Source of the DNA: Siphonodentalium dalli | Lineage: Eukaryota > Mollusca > Scaphopoda > Gadilida > Siphonodentaliidae | Assembly: GCA_032622095.1 (NCBI GenBank) | Contig: CP136066.1 | Coordinates: 61,782,609 to 61,846,608 of the forward strand | Direction of reading: 5' to 3' | DNA: 64,000 nt | Shown here: positions 47,801 to 59,800 of the stretch, one piece after another | How positions within the stretch are numbered: the first letter of the stretch is position 1 | How the letters are laid out: each line of letters starts with the position of its first letter | Translations under genes and position numbers: made by a program | Notes under the pieces: model-generated | What the model saw: only the letters and a program-made list of their open reading frames with translations | Databases searched by the model: none | Told to the model about the DNA's origin: nothing

Positions 47801-50800
47801 GGATCAGGAGACTCGGTACATTGAACAATAGTTGCTGACCTTGGTGCTTTATGGACAGTTAAAGTAAAAAGGCTGAATGAATCTCTTTGAAATAAAGTAA
47901 ATCGGTCCATATTCCATTATATGTGTAAATATAGAAGGCCGATGACTTCTAGATCTGTTGGTCACAGTCGTTAGATGCTTTGTGTGCATCATGATCACCA
48001 AAGTTAAGCAACGTTGAGTTCAGATAGTCTTTGGATGGGTGATCGGCTGGGGATTCCGGATGCTGCCAACTTTCGGTGATACACGTGTGTACTCCCGCAC
48101 TTCTCTCGATCACGTTTGTTCTGTTACATTTCTGGCCAGAATTTTGTGAACTGTCTGCCCGGACTATATTGTCTTCAAACTATTTCCTGCCTGCTGAAGT
48201 CAGTCTGGCACGAGGCCAGAATTTGGTGCAATGTGACAATTCCGGTGGAATTTTGTGTGGAATGCGAAAGAGTTCCACACATAAAAATTTCAGACCAACT
48301 TGCATCCATATACTCTATGGAACGCAACAAAATCAACATCCATTTCTTAATTGGTTGCATGTGAGCATAGTTCAATTGCGCTTAAGTAAATTTCATTTAA
48401 TTGCACTTAAAAATTCTGTAGTTTCAATTATGCTTACTTTGGAGTCAGCGCACGATGTTATGTGATGTAATTTCGACCAATCAATGTCTTGCATTCATGT
48501 TCCACAGCGCGAATGCATGTGTGAGTGTAAATATTTGCTCTTAAGTGCAAACTTCTGCAGTTAATTGTACTAAAGTCCAATTATTTAATAATTGTGAAAA
48601 CGCCCTCTCGTAGGATACAGAACAGAAGCACACCGGGTTGTTATTGCCGTTATTCCCCAGTCACTAATTAACTTCTTAATTACAAAGAATTAAATTGTAC
48701 TTGAGCTTAATTGACTGTGCTTAAGCGCTATTCCTTTTAATTTATGTGGGCAGTAATTGCACTTAAAGATACAGGCGGTCTTCGCGGTGGGTACAGCTGT
48801 TAATTATAGTCACTAACGTGACTGCAAACATGTGCAAACAATTCACTGCGCTTTTTGTGAGAAATAAACAATCAATCGACTTGGATTTTCTCTAACACAA
48901 GGTGTGTTTTGTGAATAATATTGTGCTTAGGTCAATCGAAATGAAAAGTCCAGCCCCCCTCCAATGGAAGGTAGGTGGTGCAGCTCCTTATATAAGAAAT
49001 GTTACCTCTTAATCCTTTCATGTGAGAGCTGCACCATTAAAGATCTCGTGCATTCTATGATATATGCAAGTCTCCCATAGGGAGCCTCCTATATATATAA
49101 GAGAATGCACTGGCTTACAAGGTCAAGGCAAATATTGTTAGGCCAAGGTATTCTCTGATATATGCGCGGCTTCCTATGGGAGACTCGCTGATTTAAGAGA
49201 ATGCATTGGCACAGGATTTTCGCAAAATTTCAAGAAACTCCCGTCATCGAAGGGTTAAGATCTAGATGAAAATTTTCAAGATGACACTGAGTGTCATAAA
49301 TTTAACCAAAACAGATTAAACTCAGAATTTACAGAAATGATGTGAACTACTATTTGTCCTCAATCAAACTGTTTGCAGCTTCCATGAATATTGCATCCTT
49401 TCTTTTATTATTTCAGTTTAAAATTTGATCTGAAGTTCTTGAAAAGATTTCTGAAAATTTTGAAATGGATGTTCCCTGCTGTGAGCAGCTCAAGCTTTCT
49501 CTTATTTATCCTGCTGTTAATGATGGTATTACTCGGTAAGTTTCATGTAATTTAACCCTTTCAGTGCCAGGTCCGATTTTTGTATCAACCCATATACCCT
49601 GTGCCAATGCATTCTCTTATATATGCGAGTCGACCATAGGTCGCCTCGCATATATAAGAGAATGCATTGGCCTAACAATTTTTCATCATTTGTTATTATT
49701 TTTTACAATTTAGATAATTTTTTCTTGTATTCTTTAACAGACTTATTTTGTAGGTTTAGTGCCAGGGAATCTTACGTTTTTCATGGGCATCAAAATTATT
49801 ACTATGAATACTTGGTGATAGTTTTGAGTTATAACATGCCCCTAAGGTTTTATCAAGTTTTGTTTTTAAATTCACTATAGCATGCTTAAGCATACCCCAA
49901 AAAAAAAAAAAAACTCTAAATTAGACACCGTAAATTAGGGGCGATGAGATTGGCCCTTGGCACTCAAAGGGTTAAAGATGGTCTATCTCTTCCAATAACC
50001 AGTTTTATGTTGTTCCCTGGGTATAAAATAATAAATATGAATTGAAGGCCCCTGCTGGGAAACGCTTCTATCACACATGTACAATCTGTTTTGGACATTT
50101 TACGGCTCATGTTTGTTCGGGTGTACCATGAGGGACAACTCTATCTAAAAAAAATTAAAATAGTAACGAAAAACTGTCCCACTTGATTATCACATAAAAT
50201 AAGAAAACTAGCAGGTTAGCCCGCCACTGGCGGCGTTCGTCAGAAACATGACAATTTTGAATTTTTTTATTTAAATTTTTTTTTTCAATGAGTTAATATT
50301 AATTTTTTGTTTATAACATGAGTTAATAATTGTGCATTTTTAATTTACTGGATTTTTGAATTTTTTTATTTAATTTTTGGTTTTTCAATATTTTACCTGA
50401 TTAGACCTTATTTTACCCGATTAAGGTGAAGAAGACATAAGAATCACACAACACGCAGTACCTGTCCCTAAAAGAGGTATGATTTAAGGTACATCGGTCG
50501 GAAAAACTGACCCGATGAAAATTTCCCCCGTTCCTAGGAACGACAGACATAAGAATCACACAACACGCATTTTTTGTTTTCACACAACACGCAGTACCCG
50601 TCCCTAAAAGAGGTATGATTGAAAATTTCCCCCGTTCCCAGGAAGACACATTAATTCTGCCTTTTTAATCAAGATAAATGCATTTCGCGTTTTGCGTCCG
50701 TAGTTTCATACGCATGGTTAACCGTTTAGCAACGTCGATGTCAATAAAGAGCGTTAGTCGGTTAACAGCTCCAAATATGGTCAATATAAAGATCGTTGAT

Positions 50801-53800
50801 GCCTTAACCCCCGAAGTGCCGTTTGCGGTGATTTTGATGATTGGGAGTGGAGAATGAGTGCTCAGAGCATAAGAATCACATAACATGCATTTTTTGTTTT
50901 CACACAACACGCAGTACCCGTCCCTAAAAGAGGTATGATTGAAAATTTCTCCTGTTCCTAGGAACGACAGACATAAGAATCACACAACACGTTAATTCTG
51001 CCTTTTTAATCGAGATAAATGCATTTCGCGTTTTGCATCCGTAGTTTCGTACGCATGGTTAACCGTTTAGCAACGTCGATGGCAATAAAGAGCGTTAGTC
51101 GGTTAACAACTCCAAATATGGTCGATATAAAGATCGTTGATGCCTTAACCCGCGAAGTGCCGTTTGCGGTGATTTTGATGATTGGGAGTGGAGAATGAGT
51201 GCTCAGAGCTTGTCCAAAATGCGAAGTTGACGATTCCCGTGGGATTTTACACTTATATACGAAATTTGAGCTCTATCCGACCAGGCGTTTTCGATTCTAT
51301 AAAGTACACACACACACATATACGAAGTCTCAAAATATATAGTAGACTAGCAGGTTAGCCCGCCACTGGCGGCATTCGTCCCATGGCTTTGTTCGAAAAA
51401 GCTTTTTTAAAATGAATTTATTTTTCAATTCGTTCGAGATCCGCCAGTTTTACCCGATTTGACCTTGAATTGATCATTTTGAATGTCAAGGTCAGGTCGG
51501 GGTCACAATTTAACCTGCCCATGACACTTCCCGTAGGTAGCAAGTTTGAGCTCAATCGGTTCGAGTCTATAAAGGACACACACATATATATATCATTTGT
51601 GGGTACCCGTTTCAAGGTGAAGATCACCTAGGACGGAAAAACTGACCCGATCCCAGTTCCTGGGAAGCCCTAAGTATGTAACAATCACACAACACGCTCA
51701 TGTCTGGATGCCATGTACGTAAGAATCACACAACACGCTCACCGACGCTGACGCCCGTGTACAGACGCATATACGCTCTTTATCGACTACACTGCGGATA
51801 GGAACGCTCTTTAACTATCAACGCGATTAACCACCGCCGTGCCGTTTGCGGTGATTTTGATGATTGGGAGTGGAGAATGAGTGCTCAGAGCTTGTCCAAA
51901 ATGCGACGTGGACGATCCGCGTGGGTTTTTACCCTTATATACGGAATTTTATCCTCGCAGCCGTTTTAGATTCTATGAAGTACACACATATATATATACA
52001 CATATACGGAAGTCTCAAAATATATAGGAGATATGGAAATAAAATCAATACTTACTAGTATTTCCGGAAAGGTGTCTTCAACTCATATTTATTATTTTAT
52101 ACCCCGTAGACTATATAAATATAATATAAGCTTGCATGTACATAGTCCAAGTTTCCCTCGATGTAAACAGCTTATGAACTTGGTTGGGATAATGCTATGT
52201 AAGGGATTTAGTGAGATCTGGTGATTTTCTGAGAGGTAATTGCTGGCATAGGCTTGAATAGTAATGACCCTCATCAGTGAATATGTGTGTCCCATGTGTG
52301 CATCCGAGAACTTTGTCCGAGCCTTCTGTCATTTTCTGGTCAATTATTTTTAAACTTGGCACATATATCATCCAGCATGGGAACTTGCGCACTTGCACTT
52401 GAGTTCGGTCGGACTCATTTTGACAGAGATATTGCCCTTTTTCGACATAGAATCGTACATCCTGGGACATATCTTTTGTCTGAGCCTGTATTCCGTCATT
52501 TTCCAGTCCATTTAAAAAAAATTTGGCACAGATGTCAACCAACATTGGAACCTGCACACCTGCGATTTTGAGTTCACTTGGAGTTATTTTGACAGAGTTA
52601 GTGCCCTTTATCGACATAGAATTGTTTTGTGTTTTTTTATTTTAGAGTTATTGACCCTTTCTCGACACATTGAAGATGTGCAACATATTTAATAGTGAAA
52701 ATGCACTTTGTATCATATTGGTGGAATCAATTCCTCCTACAGTTTGTAGTATAGAGATCGGAAACCCATAAATCCTTCAAACCTGCCACCTTCGTCGGGG
52801 TCATTTTGGTCAGCGACCTTTTATTTAGCTAAAAGTAAAGCGTTTACATGTTCCATTGTCTGCATTAAACTGTTCACACCAATGCGTATGTTGCGTTATA
52901 ATGCAGAACTTCTGTGAATACAAGTCAATTTTCCTTCGCCGCCATCTTTTATAAATTGAAACAAGAAATGTAATGACGCATTCCACATACAATATAACAG
53001 ATGCATTACAGCTGTCAGTGTTATTGTCTCTAATCCAATTTCAATGCAATGCACTCGACATACCCTGCTTAATGTAATTTTTTAAATATCTGACCAATGA
53101 ACCCTGCAAAAGAGCCGTGCTGTATTATTATGTTCTATATATATATACTAGCAGGTGGACCCGACTTCGTCCGGGCTGTTTCCCCTCTGCTTTTCGGCGA
53201 ATTGCGTGATTTGACCTTGAATTGATCATTTTGAAGGTCAAGGTCAGGTGGGGTCACAATTTGACCCAATTTGACCCGTCCAAAACACTGCCCGGACAAA
53301 AGTACCCGACAAAAGTACCCGTCGAAATCCATCCGGTTTTACCCGATTTGACCTTGAATTGATCATTTTGAAGGTCAGGTCGGGGTCACGATTTGACCCG
53401 TCCAAAACACTCAGTGGACAAAAGTAACCCTATGTATCAAATTTCGTCGAAATCCCATAAAAATTCGCGATTTGACTCGATGTCAAGGTCACGTCGCACG
53501 GGCAAATTAATAGGCCCATGCCACTCCCCGGCCGAAAGTACCCCACATACCAAGTTTCATCGAAATCGGCTCGGCCGTTCTCGAGTCCATCGCGAACAGA
53601 CACACACACACACACACAGAGACAGATTTCCCAAAATATATAATAGACTAGCCCTAGACACTAATTTTCATCGAAATCCCGCAATACTCGGGCGTTCGAC
53701 CTTGAAATGACACGATGTCAAGGTCACGTCGCACGGGCAAATTAATAGGCCCATGCCACTCCCCGGCCGAAAGTACCCCACATACCAAGTTTCATCGAAA

Positions 53801-56800
53801 TCGGCTCGGCCGTTCTCGAGTCCATCGCGAACAGACACACACACACACACACACACACAGAGACAGATTTCCCAAAATATATAATAGACTAGCCGATGAG
53901 CCCGACGTTGTCCGGGCTATTCAAAAACAAAATTTCAAGTCGATAGCTCCACCCGTTTCCGAGATCTCGTCTGCGCATGCCAAATTTCAAGTCGATAGCT
54001 CTACCCGTTTCCGAGATCTCGTCTGCGCATGCGCGAAGCTGGCGTCGCACGGGCCCGGCGACCCGATAAAATTCGTATCTGGGGCAAGATACATTCACAT
54101 AGCAAATTTCAAGTCGATAGCTCCACCCGTTTCCGAGATCTCGTCTGCGCATGCGCGAAGCTGGTGTCGCACGGGCCCGGCGACCCGATAAAATTCGTAT
54201 CCGGGGCAAGATACATGTACATTCACATACCAAATTTCAAGTCGATAGCTCCACCCGTTTCCGAGATCTCGTCTGCGCATGCGCTGCACGGGCGCCGCAC
54301 GGGCTCGCCAATACGACAACGTTCACCGCCTGGTCAAACTACACACACGTACCAAGTTTCGTCCCGATCGGTCGAGAATCGTAGATTTGTATCAATGACA
54401 GACAGACAAACAAACAAACATACAGACAGAGGTCTTCAAAATATATACGAGATATGAAGTTATGGATGCACAGACTCAGTATGGTAAGCACGTTTCGGCG
54501 CATGGAGACGACGTAAAGTGGTTCACTCGTTTATAAATTAAGCGATAAATGTCACTTCCCGATTGGTCAGCGTGATTAATCTTAGCCAATCATATTTTAC
54601 ATTGCTTACATGTGGTTGTTAGTTAATCCAAACAGCCCGGCACAGCATCAAACTATAAATGGGAATACCACACTGGTGTGTATAAATGTATCGAATTCTC
54701 ACAGTCGCAATGATGATCAACTTTTTTTTCTTTTTTTCAGAACAGTATGTCATTTATAATATTGGCCTCATACCCAGTGTCTATTACAAAGTTCTAGGAG
54801 ATGTCGATGAAGAAGGATTCAAAGTACAAACAATCAAGTCACTGATGCTCATTCTAGCAGAATCATTTGTAAGTTTGTAATTCTGTGCAGGTTTCAAAAT
54901 ATGGTGGGGACATTTGCAGAATGTTGTCCCCAGATGGCGAAGTTAGTGACGCTACCCTGCACACCGGTTTAGCATCACTAAATTCACCCTCTGAGGACCT
55001 CATTCTGCTTTATATGCCTCATCTTTCTGGAAACTCTCTTTATTATCAAATTAAGTTTTTTAGTTTCTTTAGAAAGGTTATTTTCCTTTTTTTGACATCT
55101 GGAATCTGAGTCTATGTCTCCCATAGCAGATGAGGCCATGCGGAATGAGGTCCCCAGAGGATGAATTTGGTGATGCTAGCCCACTGTGCAGGGTAGTGTC
55201 ACTAAATTCACCCTCTGGGGACCTCATTCTGCAAATGTCCAGCAATAACGAGTTATGGGTGGAGGTATATAGGAATCAGCATGTCTGTCCATCTGTCTGT
55301 CCGTCCATAGATGCAACTTTGTCCGAGCTTTTATTCCTACATTTTTCAAGTCAATTTGTTTTATATTTGGCATAGATATTTAGTACCATGGGAACCTGTG
55401 CACCTGAGATTATAAGGTCCATCTGACTTTTTAGCTCAACTTGACGAAGTCAAGTTTAAGCTATTGCCATGGGTTGGCATCCGTCGTCTGTGCATGCGTC
55501 TGTGATCTGTCAACAATTTCTGTTAGCACACCCTTCAGGTCATATCTCTCATCTGATTGTTACCAAACTTTATATGGATCTTCGGGACGACATTAGGGAT
55601 CTGCGAATCGGGGATTTTGCATCGAATCGAATCTCCTTCCTGATATCGATATCGAATCAAATCTCGAATCGAATCAGCGAGTGATTGACATTGTTTACCA
55701 TTTTGTATTTCAGTGTCTCATGACAAAAAAACTGCAAAATTCACTAGATGCTATATAAAAATGTTATCTCCTTAAACATCTGTTGGAACTTGTGTTTTTT
55801 TTTTAGGAAAATCATTACATAGGCAAGTCACTCTCAGGCTCATGGAGAGTTTTGGATATGTTGCATTGAATTTCTATCTAGCTGTGTCATGGCGAACATG
55901 ACACAAGCAGTGACAGTAAGACACTTAAAGACAGTTCAATCAACGTATCACAATCCCCATGGAATGGAAGTTACTTGTCTACATTATTTAATAAAGATAA
56001 TAAAGATTTGACAAAACGGACATAGGTACACCGTTCAGCTATATAATTGTTGTAGTCCGATACCAATGGTAGTTATCTGTTAAAATGTTCACCCCACAAT
56101 AGATCAAACACCTTCATCACATATTCACAGTAGTTGTCTTTACAGAGGGGGGTCCCAGAAAACAGACACAAAATTACAAGTGTTAAATGTAATCAACAAG
56201 ATTCAACAGATCGAAACTTGGTGCAACGAGCTCGATTTCCCGGGAAACGGAAACTGAAAGTAGGACATTTATAGGAATTCTGCTGGCAGTGTCGCAGATA
56301 ACTGGTTGCACATGATGTCGTCCATTTAAGAACGTAATAGGCCGATTGTTCTAAGGTTTCTCACTGTTTCTGTTCATTCCAATCTATGTTTTGTCGCTCA
56401 TAACGGCGGCTGACATTGAATTTTATTCATGTAATCTGAATTGGATATCTGAAGTTCTAAACATAAGGTAATCAATTGTGTTCCGTATCTGGCGATCACG
56501 CACCGTGTAGACAATTTTCAATTTACATAATGTCGATACAAATTTTGGGACCTGCGAATACTGCAAAAAATGAGACCACACCAAAGTAACACCGATTCGA
56601 AAGTATCAGAATCAGCGGACCGATTTGGTGTCGATCTCGAATCGGGTGCCCGATATCGCCATCGAATCGAATCTCGAATATTAGCAGGTCCCTAGGTGAC
56701 ATCTAGATGGGAGTCATTGTATTTTTTTTTCGAAATTTGTTAAAAACAGCCATCGGCACAGCCTGTAGCCCACATTTATTGGAGAATTGTTTTTAAAATT

Positions 56801-59800
56801 TACAGGCATGTTTAGGGTCACCTCTAGATGGAAGCTATCAAATTTGAACAATTTTCAATGAGAAACATTGCCACTGGCAGCCATCTTGGATTTTACTCTT
56901 TGCATGACTAAATCATATGGCACACCCTACAGACCACATCCCTCATCCAATCATAAATTTATTTCACATTCCGTATTCCTTATCGCTCCATTGACAGTAA
57001 TATTTGAAATTATCCCCTCTCCAAGTGGAGCTACAGTGTCTTTGACACTTTCATTTTTGTATGTTTTGATGCATTTTGACCATTGATACAGCCATTTTAT
57101 TTTGGGATGATTTTTTTTATTGTTTTAACCCTTTGAGTGGCAGGTCCGATTTTTGTATCGACCCATATACCCTGTGCCAATGCATTCTCTTATATATGCG
57201 AGTCGACCATAGGTCGCCTCGCATATATAAGAGAATGCATTGGCCTATAAACCATTTTTTTTTTTTTTTTTTACAATTTTAATAATTTATTCTTATATTC
57301 TTTAACAGACTTATTTTGTAGGTTTAGGGCCGATGAGATCGGCCCCTGGCACTCAAAGTGTTAATGCATTTTGACCATTGATACAGACATTGACCCTTAT
57401 TTAATTTTGTTTCAGATTAAGAGTACAAAGTTGTACGTAGCTTCTGTGCTGATGATAGCATGGAGGAGTCAGATCACGACTAGATTACACAAGCTTTATC
57501 TGAAGGATGCTATATATTATACCGTTAATGTCATCGATAAATCCATAGATAACCCGTAAGTATGATTTATCTGAGGGATGCTATATATTATACCGTTAAT
57601 GTCATCGATAAATCCATTGATAACCCGTAAGTTTGATTTATCTGAGGGATGCTATATATTATACCGTTAATGTCATCGATAAATCCATTGATAACCCGTA
57701 AGTTTGATTTATCTGAGGGATGCTATATATTATACCGTTAATGTCATCGATAAATCCATAGATAACCTGTAAGTATGATTTATCTGAAGGCAGGGACCAG
57801 CCTAGACCAGATTTTCAGGGCGAAATGACTTCGCCCTACTATAAAACTAAGGCGAAGTGGCCGTTCTATTGGGCGAAGTGAGTCTACAAAATTTAAATTG
57901 ATCAGTACTACGACAGGAGTCGCTATAGAACGAAAATAGGAGAGATGAAATATGTCAATTAAACTTATGAAACAATGGTTGAAATATGGAGTCATTATGT
58001 TCACTTCATGACCCTAATAACTATTAATAATACCCAAACATAATTGTGAGAGGATAGCAGCATTTTATATCGTAATTGTGAGAGAATGACAGGATTTTAT
58101 TTCATATTTTTCGGGTTGTTAAAAATGCCAACAATATTTATCAAACAGAAACGAAACGAAATCATGAACACTTTTACTGCGCTCTGTTAGTAATCCCGTT
58201 CGAAATTTTAATATGCTTCACAAATGAATTTGTTTTAAAATTTCTTTAACCAAACTCCATAGAGGGAGTGATGAATTGACACATTGTGAGAGGTGTGAGT
58301 TGTAATATTCTTGTAAGGTGTGGTAATCACGGTAATCTAAAAATAACAACAACCAGATTAACACTTGAGGCCCGACGATGTTTTCACAGCTGCCAGTAAT
58401 CAGACTCCGTTGTCAACATGCTTCCAGATTGGAGCATTACAGGTGTTAATTGTTTTATAACACCATGATACACCCTGATAGTGGAGTATTGTGTGCAATC
58501 ACAGTTGACAGTTGTAAATTATCATAAATTATTTGGGGCATTTTGCCGAATTTCGTCAGTCAACTTTGGAATTTTTAGGGCGACTTGAACTTCGCCCGAC
58601 TGCAAAAATAAGGCGAAGCGGACGGCGCTAGGGCGAAGAAGTCGCCCACGTCGCCCTCTCGGCTGGTCCCTGTCTGAAGGATGCTATATATTATACTGTT
58701 AATGTCATCGATAAATCCATTGATAACCTGTAAGTATGATTTAACTTAGGGATGCTATATATTGTACCGTTAATGTCATCGATTAATCCATTGATCCCCC
58801 ATATGTATGATTGATTTTATTTCCCCGCTTTTTTGCTGGTATTCAATTGACATGCCATTTTAGCATGTAACTATCTGGCAAGAATCAATTATACCAGTAT
58901 TTGAACGTAAATGATAGTAGCACCGTTACACGTGGAACTACAGAATTTTTACTTTTCTTGTCGTTAGCTTTGGTAAAGATGCATTTTATAAGCATGTTCA
59001 AGCCTTGAAATAGGGTGTCTGTCATTTGCAGAATGAGGTCCCCAGAGGGTGTATTTAGTGATGCTACCCCGCATAGCGGGCTAGCATCACCAAATTCACC
59101 CTCTGGGAACCTCATTCTGCTGAGGTGTAAGCAGAATGAGGTCCCCAGAGGGTGAATTGGTGATGCTAGCCCGCTATGCGGGGTAGCATCACTAAATTCA
59201 CCCTCTGGGGACCTCATTCTGCAAATGACAGACACCCTATTTCAAGGCTTGCATATGGCTTTCTATGACAACATGCCTGCATCACAAGCCTGGAAATAGT
59301 GCGTCAGTCATATTGTAGAATGAGGTCCACAGAGGGTGCATTTAGTGATGCTATCACGCACAGTGGGCTAGCATCACAAAATTCACCCTCTGAGGATCTC
59401 ATTCTGCTTGGGCCTCATCTTCTGGGAAATATCTATTATCTCAAATTAACATTGTTTTTAGTTACTTTTTCCCTTCTGGGAAGTTTCTATATCACCTAAT
59501 TTGCAGAAGATAACATGCATAATCGAGGTGACTAATGGGTGAACGTCACCAACTTCAACTGGGGAACTTCAATCTGATCCTAGAAGTTGGGGCCTAAGCA
59601 GAATGAGGTTCCCAGAGGGTGTATTTGGTGATGCTAGCCCATCATGCGGGATAGCATCACTAAATTCACCCTCTGGGAACCTCATTTTCACGCTTTCACG
59701 CTTGCTAGATCGCCAATAGTGTGATTATTTTTTGCCAGAGTTATTGGACTTTTTCGACATAGAAAATTTAATTTTCCTGATTCCTTGTGACAACTGCAGT

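Noticed and set aside
47989-48069. Functional 5S rRNA gene
   Set aside because: The 5' part does not match and several conserved positions are changed; called as a 5S-like fragment instead.
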